DNA of 6,850 nt from Acidobacteriota bacterium (GTDB taxonomy: Bacteria > Acidobacteriota > Blastocatellia > RBC074), in contig JABFSD010000578.1 in NCBI GenBank assembly GCA_013140935.1, forward strand, positions 1 to 6,850, given 5' to 3'. The notes under the pieces were generated by a model. It was not told the DNA's origin and made no database searches. It was given only the letters and a program-made list of their open reading frames with translations. Shown here in pieces: positions 1 through 6,159 of this stretch. Positions within the stretch are counted from its first letter, which is position 1, and each line of letters begins with the position of its first letter. Position numbers and translations under genes: made by a program.

Positions 1-650
1 AACGAGAACACTCCGGCTGGCATGCCCGTCGCTTCAGCCGCTGTCGCAATCGCGCGCGCTACCATTTCAGAAGTGCCGGGATGCGCGGGATGCGCTTTCA
101 AAACTACGGGGCAGCCCGCCGCCAAGGCCGAAGCCGCATCGCCGCCCGCGACTGAAAACGCCAACGGAAAATTGCTCGCGGCGAATACCGCAACAGGGCC
201 GATGGGAATCAACATCCGGCGGATGTCGGGCTTGGGCAATGGCGCGCGTTCGGGTTGCGCCAGATCAATGCGCGCTTCGACCCACGAACCTTCGCGCACT
301 AACGCCGCGAATTGTTTCAACTGTCCCATCGTGCGTCCGCGTTCGCCCATCAGTCGCGCTTCTAACGGCAACGCGGTTTCAGCATGCGCGCGCTGCAACA
401 ACGCATCGCCCAACGCGAGAATTTCGTCGGCGATGCGTTCAAGAAAAGCTGCGCGTTCGTCGGCACTCTTGCTGCGATAAGCGTCAAACGCCCCAGCCGC
501 CGCCGCGACCGCCGCGTTGATCTGTTCGGCTGAAGCCTCTTGATAAGCAGGCTCAAGCGCCGCATTCGTCGCCGGATTCAAGCCGTTAAAAGTTGAGCCA
601 GCGTTTGCCTGGGGCTGGCCTGCGATAATGTTCTGTCCGTGTAATTGCAT
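1..650 (-). CDS. 2,5-dioxopentanoate (alpha-ketoglutarate semialdehyde) dehydrogenase, N-terminal 216 residues, cut by window edge
   Basis: Cytoplasmic aldehyde dehydrogenase that oxidises 2,5-dioxopentanoate to 2-oxoglutarate with NAD(P)+, the last step of non-phosphorylating pentose and sugar-acid catabolism. The ATG at 648-650 opens a frame that stays open to the left edge. The segment around residues 92-128 (ETALPLEARL, GERGRT, REGSW) and residues 150-195 (GPVAVFAASNFPLAFSVAGG, then VVLKAHPAHPG) is the signature of the KGSADH subgroup of the ALDH superfamily. N160 in ASNFP is the expected oxyanion-hole Asn and K185 the cofactor-binding Lys. The catalytic Glu and Cys would lie beyond the edge; the family is usually about 500-530 residues, so roughly 40% is present. 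No Shine-Dalgarno is visible; the leader consists of TGACAAC repeats. It follows the KdaD-like gene on the same strand, whose predicted product is its substrate. Subgroup assignment is strong by motif; cofactor preference cannot be told. Confidence 0.9.
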   Translation of the reverse strand, partial: MQLHGQNIIAGQPQANAGSTFNGLNPATNAALEPAYQEASAEQINAAVAAAAGAFDAYRSKSADERAAFLERIADEILALGDALLQRAHAETALPLEARLMGERGRTMGQLKQFAALVREGSWVEARIDLAQPERAPLPKPDIRRMLIPIGPVAVFAASNFPLAFSVAGGDAASALAAGCPVVLKAHPAHPGTSEMVARAIATAAEATGMPAGVFS

Positions 651-653
651 TTG

Positions 654-674
654 GTTGTCAGTTGTCAGTTGTTG
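654..674. repeat. Heptamer tandem repeat GTTGTCA (about 3 units)
   Basis: Two exact GTTGTCA units (654-660, 661-667) are followed by a degenerate third, GTTGTTG (668-674). On the minus strand the unit reads TGACAAC and lies directly before the dehydrogenase ATG, where a ribosome binding site would be expected. The array is too short and simple for CRISPR, and a 7-bp period is not a coding period. Confidence 0.8.
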
Positions 675-690
675 ATGCGTTGATAGATTC

Positions 691-718
691 CGCATTCCGC
701 ATTCCGCATTCCGCACTC
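691..718. repeat. Heptamer tandem repeat CGCATTC (4 units)
   Basis: Three exact CGCATTC units (691-697, 698-704, 705-711) are followed by one variant, CGCACTC (712-718). It lies just after the stop codon of the KdaD-like gene and shares the 69-bp spacer with the unrelated GTTGTCA heptamer. Short tandemly repeated heptamers of this sort are known between genes in cyanobacteria and some other soil and water bacteria; their function is not established. Confidence 0.8.
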
Positions 719-719
719 G

Positions 720-1562
720 TTAGCCTTGCACGACGTAATTCACGAGCGTGCCGATGGGTTCGATGTTGATGCGCACTTCGTCGTCGGGCAGCAGCGTGAA
801 GTCGTCAGGCGGAATGATGCCCGTGCCGGTGAGCAGGAATACGCCCGTCGAAAAATGATTGTCGCGGAAAAGGTATTCGATCAGTTCTTCGGGCGTGCGT
901 TTGAGTTCGGTCAGCGCCGTCGCGCCGTGAAAGGCCGTCGCGCCGCTACGCAAAATATCCATGTTGATCGCCGTCTCGCGCGGCATCGGATTGCCATTCG
1001 CCAGCAACACGCATGGCCCCAGTCCGCAGCTTTGCGCGTAACATTTCGCCTGCGGCAAGTACAAAGGATTTTCGCCCTCGATGTCGCGCGAACTCATGTC
1101 ATTGCCTATCGTGTAGCCAATAATCTCACCTTGCGAATTGGCGACGAGCGTGAACTCAGGTTCGGGCACGTTCCATTTCGAGTCTTTGCGGATGCGTACC
1201 TTTTGCCCCGGCCCGGCGACGCGCGGCGGCGTAGCTTTGAAAAACAATTCAGGCCGCGCGGCATCGTATACGCGATCATAAAAGCTGCCGCCGCCCGCGT
1301 CTTTCGATTCTTCCATCCGCGCCGTGCGCGAGCGGTAATAGGTCACGCCCGCTGCCCAAACTTCCTGCGTACCAATCGGCGCGAGCGTGTCTTCGTTGAT
1401 CGCAAAGTTATGAATGCGCGAAGCCCGCCGCGACATACTCGTCAAGACGTGTTCGTGGTCGCCGCGATTGAGCAATACGTCCCAATCGGATTCAGGGAGT
1501 TGATAGTGGTCGCCGCGATCTTCGAGAACGGGGCCGTGCGTGGTTCGATAAAGTTTCATCAT
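720..1562 (-). CDS. 2-keto-3-deoxy-pentonate dehydratase, KdaD-like (fumarylacetoacetate hydrolase family)
   Basis: Probably dehydrates a 2-keto-3-deoxy-pentonate to 2,5-dioxopentanoate. The 280 residues match the size and layout of archaeal 2-dehydro-3-deoxy-D-arabinonate dehydratase (KdaD): a short N-terminal domain (about 1-65), then the FAH fold. From memory of that family the shared blocks are EVW at 67-69, [18 protein letters not shown] at 95-112, PEPE at 133-136, [19 protein letters not shown] at 155-173 and LLTGTGI at 243-249. E134, E136 and D155 are the expected divalent-metal ligands. Two adjacent ATGs (1560-1562 and 1557-1559) are possible starts; a GAAAG a few bases upstream slightly favours the first. 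The next gene in the same direction encodes the dehydrogenase for the predicted product, which is the best functional support. Which pentose feeds it (D-arabinose, L-arabinose or D-xylose) cannot be read here. The alternative is a generic FAH-family hydrolase. Confidence 0.88.
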   Translation of the reverse strand: MMKLYRTTHGPVLEDRGDHYQLPESDWDVLLNRGDHEHVLTSMSRRASRIHNFAINEDTLAPIGTQEVWAAGVTYYRSRTARMEESKDAGGGSFYDRVYDAARPELFFKATPPRVAGPGQKVRIRKDSKWNVPEPEFTLVANSQGEIIGYTIGNDMSSRDIEGENPLYLPQAKCYAQSCGLGPCVLLANGNPMPRETAINMDILRSGATAFHGATALTELKRTPEELIEYLFRDNHFSTGVFLLTGTGIIPPDDFTLLPDDEVRINIEPIGTLVNYVVQG

Positions 1563-1603
1563 TTCAACTTTCGTGAGCAGGTTGTGATAGGAACGATTGA
1601 TGG

Positions 1604-2422
1604 TTAGGTCGCTTTGGGGCCGTTACGAAAAGCTAAGCGACCACGAGTAATCAGAACAAGAATGAATGCAGCAATGATGAACGCGACCGCAATCATGAAC
1701 TCTGGTGACGGAGACTCTCTCACCTCGGCGGATTTGAGAAAGCCCCCTAGAATTGATGAACTGGCATTAAAGGTCGAATGCATGATTATTGCGGTAATAA
1801 CACTGTGGCCAGATAAATTGAATCCGACTGTCATCAAAAAGGATAACCCAATTAAGATTAACGCATAAACGATGACAGGACTGGAACTCCAAGTTGGGAT
1901 CAGAAACAAAGGCAAGTGCCAGGCAAACCACAAAAAACCTATAACCAGCGAGGCTAAAATTGGGCCTAGTTTTTTTTGAAGGCGAGGAAGAGCATAACCG
2001 CGCCATCCTGACTCTTCTCCCAACGGCCCAGCGCTCATCATAGCAGCCCTAAATATCTCTAGCGGATAAGAGGCGAGAATTGCCCAGTCCCAAAGCCTGA
2101 AGGAGCCTTTTGTCACAAGCAAGCTGGAAAGAACAATGAATGTAGCAGCAATTAATATCGGCCCAATCAATAACCCTGGCAGTATCTCTTTCCAGGAACC
2201 ATCTAAACGGAAGATACGTAAGTTTCGCTCGGTCAACCATTGAGTAAGCAACGCCGAAATAGTTGGGGCAAAACTTCCAATAACAATAAATTTCATCGGA
2301 ATGGTGATGGGAAGAAGCCCCACACCAGTGGAAGATAAAATTAGCGGTAGCCAGCAGATCCAAGCAATGCCATAAGCAAGGGCAAAAAACAGAATCAGCT
2401 TTTTCTTATTAGCGACAATCAT
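1604..2422 (-). CDS. CPBP family intramembrane metalloprotease (CAAX protease / Abi family)
   Basis: Multi-spanning inner-membrane protein of the CPBP (Abi, PF02517-type) family, related to Rce1 CAAX proteases; bacterial members serve in prenyl-protein or bacteriocin-related processing, immunity and other roles. Numbered from the ATG at 2422 (272 residues), motif 1 is EESGWRG with E136, E137 and R141, motif 2 is FLWFAWH ending in H169, and motif 3 is HSTFN with H215 and N219, so the catalytic set is complete. About seven to eight hydrophobic stretches are seen; the first begins right after MIVANKKK, a natural start. Alternatives are ATG at 2446 and GTG at 2500; none has a clear Shine-Dalgarno. 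Hand counts on three lines give about 42-50% GC, against about 58-68% in sampled lines of nearby genes, suggesting transfer. It ends 41 bp before the KdaD-like gene, but nothing links it to sugar catabolism. Substrate unknown. Confidence 0.9.
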   Translation of the reverse strand: MIVANKKKLILFFALAYGIAWICWLPLILSSTGVGLLPITIPMKFIVIGSFAPTISALLTQWLTERNLRIFRLDGSWKEILPGLLIGPILIAATFIVLSSLLVTKGSFRLWDWAILASYPLEIFRAAMMSAGPLGEESGWRGYALPRLQKKLGPILASLVIGFLWFAWHLPLFLIPTWSSSPVIVYALILIGLSFLMTVGFNLSGHSVITAIIMHSTFNASSSILGGFLKSAEVRESPSPEFMIAVAFIIAAFILVLITRGRLAFRNGPKAT

Positions 2423-2544
2423 ACTTTGCGGTTTGCGGCCTAACATGAAATGGGCAAACTGAATATCACCGTTCTCAACAAAATGGTAGCAAGCAATCAC
2501 ATGTCACTCGCGGTGGCCGTCAACGACATTTGAAAGTCGCAGCA
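2423..2544. promoter_or_regulatory. Divergent intergenic region between the CPBP protease and DNA methyltransferase genes
   Basis: About 120 bp separate the chosen start codons of two divergent genes, so promoters for both should lie here. On the minus strand a TTGACG (2523-2518) resembles a -35 box, but I find no convincing -10 at a good distance. If the protease really begins at GTG 2500, part of this stretch is coding. Only the divergent layout supports this entry. Confidence 0.3.
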
Positions 2545-3492
2545 ATGACGCCATACACCCTTCATCACGCTGATTGTTTTGCTTGGCTCCGTGCGCAAGC
2601 GCCTGCCAGCTTGCACGGAGTCTGCACTGATCCGCCTTTTGGCATCGTCGAGTTTCTGCCGCACGAAATGACGAAGTTGCGTAACGGGCGCGGCGGCGTG
2701 TGGCGCATTCCGCCCAACATCGGCGGCAGCCAGCGTGCGCCGTTGCCGCGTTTCACTACGTTGTCGGCAACGGAACGCGAACACGTACGCGTTTACTTCA
2801 AGGAATTCGGTGAAGCCTTATTGCCAGTGTTAGTACCTGGCGCACACATTTTCTTGGCCGGTACGCCGATGTTGCAGCATCTGGTGCAAAGCGGCATCGC
2901 TGAAGCCGGATTTGAAGTACGCGGTGCAATTATGCGGCTCTATCGCGGCTTTCGCGGCGGCGACCGCCCAAAACTCGCAGAGCAGGAATTCCCTGACGTT
3001 TGCGTTACGCCGCGTGGCGCTTATGAACCGTGGATGCTGTTTCGCAAACCTATCGAAGAAAAAACCGTCGCACAGAATTTAAGAAAATGGGGAACGGGAG
3101 CATTGCGCCGACTCAACACCGACCAGCCGTTGCCTGATGTAATTCATAGCGGCAAAACGCCCGCGCTCGAAGAAGCTATTTCAAATCACCCAACCCTCAA
3201 GCCACAGCACTTGTTGAGAATTCTCGTGCGCAGCTTATTGCCTCTGGGAGAAGGTAAAATTCTTGATCCGTTTTGCGGTTCTGGCTCAACCATCGCCGCC
3301 TGCCTGAGCGTAGGCTACCAAACCATCGGAGTAGAAAGCGACGAGGCTTACTACTCCGCGCTGAAAGAGAACATTCAACGGCTTGCCGCACTCTATCCAA
3401 AGTTCAAAGGCGATTCGCTGGAACTGCCCTCGGACGAGTTCACTGCTAAGTTTCCGTTACGCCATCAAACACAGCCTGAACTATTCCGATGA
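2545..3492 (+). CDS. Site-specific DNA methyltransferase, beta-class (probably N6-adenine)
   Basis: Transfers a methyl group from S-adenosylmethionine to an exocyclic amino group of a DNA base. Numbered from ATG 2545 (315 residues), catalytic motif IV DPPF is at 29-32, a middle region with PWMLFRKP (162-169) and KWGTGALRR (181-189) follows, then HPTLKP (215-220), and motif I DPFCGSGST (241-249) with an acidic residue E264 that would contact AdoMet ribose. Motif IV before motif I defines the beta group of the N6/N4 methylase family (PF01555-type). DPPF rather than SPPY favours N6-adenine, though N4-cytosine cannot be excluded. A TTG at 2530 would add five residues; I prefer the ATG because MTPYTLHHADCF is a usual family beginning. 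No restriction endonuclease is visible nearby, so it is an orphan as far as this window shows. Its GC content resembles the flanking metabolic genes rather than the protease gene. The target sequence is unknown. Confidence 0.92.
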   Translation: MTPYTLHHADCFAWLRAQAPASLHGVCTDPPFGIVEFLPHEMTKLRNGRGGVWRIPPNIGGSQRAPLPRFTTLSATEREHVRVYFKEFGEALLPVLVPGAHIFLAGTPMLQHLVQSGIAEAGFEVRGAIMRLYRGFRGGDRPKLAEQEFPDVCVTPRGAYEPWMLFRKPIEEKTVAQNLRKWGTGALRRLNTDQPLPDVIHSGKTPALEEAISNHPTLKPQHLLRILVRSLLPLGEGKILDPFCGSGSTIAACLSVGYQTIGVESDEAYYSALKENIQRLAALYPKFKGDSLELPSDEFTAKFPLRHQTQPELFR

Positions 3493-3628
3493 CAACGTCA
3501 TTAGGCTTGCCTTGCTTCAACTGTTCGATTGCGCATTCGTTCGCACGCATCGCCAACGACAAATCGTAAGTGTCGGATTCACGCAGCCGTTCGACACAAA
3601 ACAACTGGAATGTGGATTGCGAAAATCG
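3446..3628 (-). pseudogene. Possible coding remnant, antisense to the end of the methyltransferase gene
   Basis: An open minus-strand frame of 60 codons runs from just after a TGA (3629-3631) to a TAG (3446-3448). Its translation, including VERLRESDTYDLSLAMRAN and IEQLKQGKPNDVVIGIVQ, has the mixed charged and hydrophobic make-up of a real soluble protein, unlike the Arg- and Ser-rich readings of the other frames here. The only in-frame ATG is at 3550 (34 residues); a TTG at 3604 would give 53. No ribosome binding site is apparent, and the last 47 bases overlap the 3' end of the methyltransferase gene. It may be the C-terminal relic of a lost gene, a small gene, or chance. I do not recognise the family. 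Confidence 0.3.
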
Positions 3629-3642
3629 TCACGAACGTGACG
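3621..3642 (-). terminator. Hairpin with short T tract, likely terminator of the acyl ligase gene
   Basis: CGTCAC (3627-3632) and GTGACG (3637-3642) form a perfect 6-bp stem around a 4-base loop. Read on the minus strand the hairpin is followed by ATTTT, the layout of a weak factor-independent terminator. It lies 45 bp past the acyl ligase stop codon. The T tract is only four bases, so termination may be partial. The stem is symmetric, but the plus strand has no T tract after it. Confidence 0.45.
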
Positions 3643-3687
3643 CGGCGAAATCATCGCAACGGGCTAAGGCATTTGCAAGACTTGGAC

Positions 3688-5403
3688 TCATAGCTCCTGC
3701 AAAGCCGCTTGCCGATCAACTTTGGCGCGCATCGCGTCGGCCAGTGCGATGCGTTTGATTTTCATTGAAGCCGTGCGCGGGAAATCTTCATCCCAAATCA
3801 CGTAACCGCTCACTCGTTTGAAATTGAGCAGCGTGCTGTTCATTTGCGCGAGTTGTCGTTTGAGTTCGTCGGTGAAGGTTTGGCCTTCGTTCAGGCGCAA
3901 GACGATAACGAGTTTTTCGCCGAGCATCGAACGTTCGGGCCAGATGTAATTCGCCGCGAAGACGCAATACTCTTTGACGGGCAGCTTGCCGAAGGCGTTC
4001 TCGATGTCTTCGGGATAAACGTTTTTGCCTTCTTCGGTGACGATCATGTTTTTGGCGCGTCCGAAAAGTTGCAGGTGGCCGGTCGCGTCGAAGCGTCCCA
4101 AATCACCGGTGATGAGCCAGCCGTGCTGAATGGTTTCAGCGGTTAGCTCAGGGTCGTCGAGATAATGCGACATCACGGTGTTGCTGCGTACCGCAACGAC
4201 GCCGATGCCTTCAGCGTCGGGGTTGCGCACTTCGACTTGCATGCCCGGCAGCGGTCGCCCGACGGTATCGGCGCGAAATGGATTCAAGTCATTCAACGTG
4301 ATCGAAGTGCCCGCTTCAGTCAGCCCGTAACCAATCGAAACCTGAATGCCCAGGTCGTAAAAAAACTGAATGATTTGTGGGTCGCAAAACGTACCGCCCG
4401 TGAAAATCGCGCGTAGCTCTCCGCCGAATGCTGCGTGAACCTGGCTCAACAGCTTGCGGCTCAAATTCAAATTGGGACGTTCGCGCGTGAGCATTTTGTT
4501 CAGGGCTTTCAATCGCTCGAAGATGAATCGCTTGAACGGCGGCAACTCGGCGAAGCGTTGTTCGAGTCCGGCTTGCAGGTTTTTGAGAATCAGCGGCACG
4601 AGCGCGACGTAAGTGATTTGATAGCGCGTGAAGGCTTCGCGCACGAACTCAGGCCGTAGCGTGCGCAAATGCACGACGGTCGCGCCGCATACGAACGGCC
4701 CCAGAAAACCCACCATAAAATCAATCGCGTGATTGGTCGGCAGAATGCTCAGATAACGTACGCCCGGCCAGAACGGATAAAGCGAAGTCAGTGACGCGCA
4801 CTGTTCGAGATAATTGTTATGCGTGAGTACGCAACCTTTCGGACGCCCGCCCGTGCCCGATGAATATACGATGCACGCCCAATCATCACGCTGTCGTTGC
4901 ACGAAGGTCGGTTCGCCGTCGGCACGCGCTTCGTCAAACGGCGTGGCATTGAGCAAGTCGCCTTTCTTCGGCGGGTCGGTGACGATGACGGTTTTGAGGT
5001 GAGTGAGTTCGCCAAAGCCTGCGCATTGCGTGATCGCGCGCCACATGTGGAATTCAGTGACCAGTACTTCGGCTTGCGAATGTTTGAGCGACGCGAGGTG
5101 TTCAGGCGCGGAGAGTTTGTAATCCAGCGGAACCAAGACGCCGCCGCTGTGAAAGATCGCGTAAGCCGCGACCGACCAACGTGACTGATTGGTCATGATG
5201 ATGGCTCCGCGCGCGTTGGGCTTGAAGCCGTGCGACTGCAAGTAACTGGCGAGCGGCAAGGCTCGCGCTTTGAATTCGCCGTACGTCCAGCGATGGTTTT
5301 CGCGTTCGCGGTCGGCTTCGATGAGGCAGGTTTCATCGGCGAACTGGTCGAGCGCAGCGCGCAAGGCCGAGCCGAGCGAAGTGTGTTGAGCCAAGTCAAT
5401 CAT
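3688..5403 (-). CDS. AMP-dependent acyl-CoA/acyl-ACP synthetase (ANL superfamily)
   Basis: Activates a carboxylic acid, probably a fatty acid, with ATP to an acyl-adenylate and passes it to a thiol (CoA or ACP). Numbered from ATG 5403 (571 residues), the phosphate-binding loop [11 protein letters not shown] is at 180-190, the A5 motif YGLTEAG at 359-365, TGDLG with the ribose-binding D434 follows, then the hinge region FGRAKN (447-452) and [10 protein letters not shown] (459-468). A10-like [10 protein letters not shown] near the C terminus supplies the likely catalytic K548. Two departures from consensus are the second Gly in SSGTGG (usually Thr) and Met before the A10 Lys (usually Gly). The insert [19 protein letters not shown] resembles that of long-chain enzymes. 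ATG 5415 and TTG 5469 are other possible starts; none has a clear Shine-Dalgarno. A separate ACP gene on the same strand upstream suggests loading of that ACP, but the acyl acceptor is inferred. Confidence 0.9.
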   Translation of the reverse strand: MIDLAQHTSLGSALRAALDQFADETCLIEADRERENHRWTYGEFKARALPLASYLQSHGFKPNARGAIIMTNQSRWSVAAYAIFHSGGVLVPLDYKLSAPEHLASLKHSQAEVLVTEFHMWRAITQCAGFGELTHLKTVIVTDPPKKGDLLNATPFDEARADGEPTFVQRQRDDWACIVYSSGTGGRPKGCVLTHNNYLEQCASLTSLYPFWPGVRYLSILPTNHAIDFMVGFLGPFVCGATVVHLRTLRPEFVREAFTRYQITYVALVPLILKNLQAGLEQRFAELPPFKRFIFERLKALNKMLTRERPNLNLSRKLLSQVHAAFGGELRAIFTGGTFCDPQIIQFFYDLGIQVSIGYGLTEAGTSITLNDLNPFRADTVGRPLPGMQVEVRNPDAEGIGVVAVRSNTVMSHYLDDPELTAETIQHGWLITGDLGRFDATGHLQLFGRAKNMIVTEEGKNVYPEDIENAFGKLPVKEYCVFAANYIWPERSMLGEKLVIVLRLNEGQTFTDELKRQLAQMNSTLLNFKRVSGYVIWDEDFPRTASMKIKRIALADAMRAKVDRQAALQEL

Positions 5404-5504
5404 GGGTATTGGCATAGATGTTTGCGTGCAGCTTGCGATGGCGGAAATTGCCGTGTTGCCGCTGCGCAATGAGTGCGGATAAGATGAAAACGAAAGGAGA
5501 AATT
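5404..5504. promoter_or_regulatory. Divergent promoter region of the acyl ligase and toxin-antitoxin genes
   Basis: About 100 bp separate the ligase start from the antitoxin start, so both promoters, and any operator through which the module represses itself, should be here. Toward the toxin-antitoxin genes a TTGCCG (5456-5461) and a TAAGAT (5480-5485) lie 18 bp apart, each matching four of six sigma70 consensus bases; this is weak. A short inverted pair ATTGC/GCAAT (5447-5451 and 5466-5470) is the only symmetry I noticed. Confidence 0.25.
5493..5500 (+). promoter_or_regulatory. Strong Shine-Dalgarno of the antitoxin gene
   Basis: AAAGGAGA with its GGAG core ends five bases before ATG 5505. 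It is the clearest ribosome binding site in the window, and it fixes the antitoxin start against a longer in-frame reading from 5418 whose extra N-terminus is Cys- and Arg-rich and not protein-like. A strong antitoxin site is what a module needs to keep antitoxin in excess. Confidence 0.8.
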
Positions 5505-5714
5505 ATGACTACAGCAGTTGCCCGTCAACCGCGCGCGCGCCGCAAGGTTGATGAAGCGTTAGTGAAACTGGAACGGCTTTCCGCCAAGCTGCCACAAGAA
5601 ATCGAAGACGCAGCGGTGACGAATGAAGACATCAATCGCCTAATTGAAGAAGATCGTCGCGCTCGTTATCAAGAGCGGCTGGCCGCGCGCAATGGGAGAC
5701 AGCGCAGGGCGTGA
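5505..5714 (+). CDS. Putative antitoxin of a PIN-domain toxin-antitoxin module
   Basis: A 69-residue, highly charged protein that should bind and neutralise the PIN-domain ribonuclease encoded directly after it. The N-terminus is basic (RQPRARRK at 8-14 region), followed by an amphipathic helical stretch (about 15-30), an acidic central part (QEIEDAAVTNEDINRLIEED at 31-50) and an Arg-rich tail. I do not see a clear ribbon-helix-helix, AbrB, Phd or helix-turn-helix pattern, so assignment rests on size, charge and gene arrangement. Its TGA stop overlaps the toxin start in GTGA, giving translational coupling. The start is fixed by a strong Shine-Dalgarno. Such antitoxins usually repress their own promoter, alone or with the toxin; how this one would contact DNA, if it does, is unclear. 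The role is an inference. Confidence 0.7.
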   Translation: MTTAVARQPRARRKVDEALVKLERLSAKLPQEIEDAAVTNEDINRLIEEDRRARYQERLAARNGRQRRA

Positions 5715-6154
5715 AACGAACTTTATTGCTCGATTCCAACATCATCATCAAAGGTCTCGTCACGCAATGGACGCCTGCTCGCGCGGTTCTCACGCTTTGC
5801 GCCGCACGTACTTTCAAACTGACGCTGGCCCACGAAGTTGATTTGGAAGTAAAACGCAACTTGCCGCTGCTGGTTCGGCGCTTGGGACTGACAACTGATC
5901 TTTCCGCTTTGTATCTGGCGTGGCAGCGTGCTTGTCGCCCTGAACGCATTCGTCCCATGCGAGATGCTGAAGTCGCTCAGGCTGAACCATTGATCGCGCA
6001 TTCTCACGACGCTCCCATTCTTGCCGCAGCCATTTATTACCAACCGGACTTTTTGCTCACTAATAATCGTCGGCATTTCTCTGATGCTGTTGCCACCACC
6101 ACAGGGCTGACGATTGTGTCAGATGAAGAATTTTTCGCGCGACTGAACAAATAG
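5711..6154 (+). CDS. PIN-domain ribonuclease toxin (VapC-like)
   Basis: Probable metal-dependent endoribonuclease that slows growth by cutting RNA when its antitoxin is lost. In 147 residues the PIN landmarks are: first strand LLLDSNIII with D8; acidic E42 and E46 in the HEVDLEVKRN segment; SHDAPILAAA with D100; and PDFLLTNNRRHF (112-123), where Asn stands in place of the fourth acidic residue, as is common in this branch. Translation begins at GTG 5711 inside the antitoxin stop codon (GTGA overlap); a GGGAG 12 bases upstream is too far to be a good site, so coupling is likely. The stop lies five bases from the stop of the convergent acyl carrier protein gene. Length is typical and no catalytic residue appears lost except the tolerated Asn, so the toxin looks intact. 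The RNA target cannot be predicted. Confidence 0.87.
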   Translation: MKRTLLLDSNIIIKGLVTQWTPARAVLTLCAARTFKLTLAHEVDLEVKRNLPLLVRRLGLTTDLSALYLAWQRACRPERIRPMRDAEVAQAEPLIAHSHDAPILAAAIYYQPDFLLTNNRRHFSDAVATTTGLTIVSDEEFFARLNK

Positions 6155-6159
6155 TTTTT

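Noticed and set aside
22..480. Plus-strand open frame of 152 codons over the dehydrogenase gene
   Set aside because: Ala/Arg/Ser-rich shadow; the minus strand here carries unmistakable ALDH motifs.
654..718. Heptamer arrays as a possible CRISPR or attachment site
   Set aside because: Units are 7 bp, directly adjacent and without spacers, so neither a CRISPR nor a typical attachment-site layout applies.
726..1607. Long plus-strand open frame (293 codons) antisense to the KdaD-like gene
   Set aside because: Its translation is Arg-, Val- and Phe-rich without recognisable motifs, while the opposite strand encodes a clear FAH-family enzyme; it is a codon-bias shadow.
3489..3501. ATGAC/GTCAT inverted repeat at the methyltransferase stop codon as a terminator
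   Set aside because: Stem is only 5 bp, the loop is 3 bases and no T tract follows; too weak to call.
3383..3640. Plus-strand frame running past the methyltransferase stop as a downstream gene
   Set aside because: Translation is Arg/Ser-rich and lacks a ribosome binding site; the start lies inside the methyltransferase gene in another frame.
3493..3687. tRNA or small structured RNA gene in the convergent spacer
   Set aside because: No cloverleaf or T-loop sequence found; the only structure seen is the short hairpin at 3627-3642.
5447..5470. ATTGC/GCAAT pair as the toxin-antitoxin operator
   Set aside because: Arms are only 5 bp with a 14-bp gap, expected often by chance; noted only within the promoter-region entry.
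5418..5504. N-terminal extension of the antitoxin frame
   Set aside because: The extra residues are Cys- and Arg-rich, and a strong Shine-Dalgarno sits just before the internal ATG at 5505.
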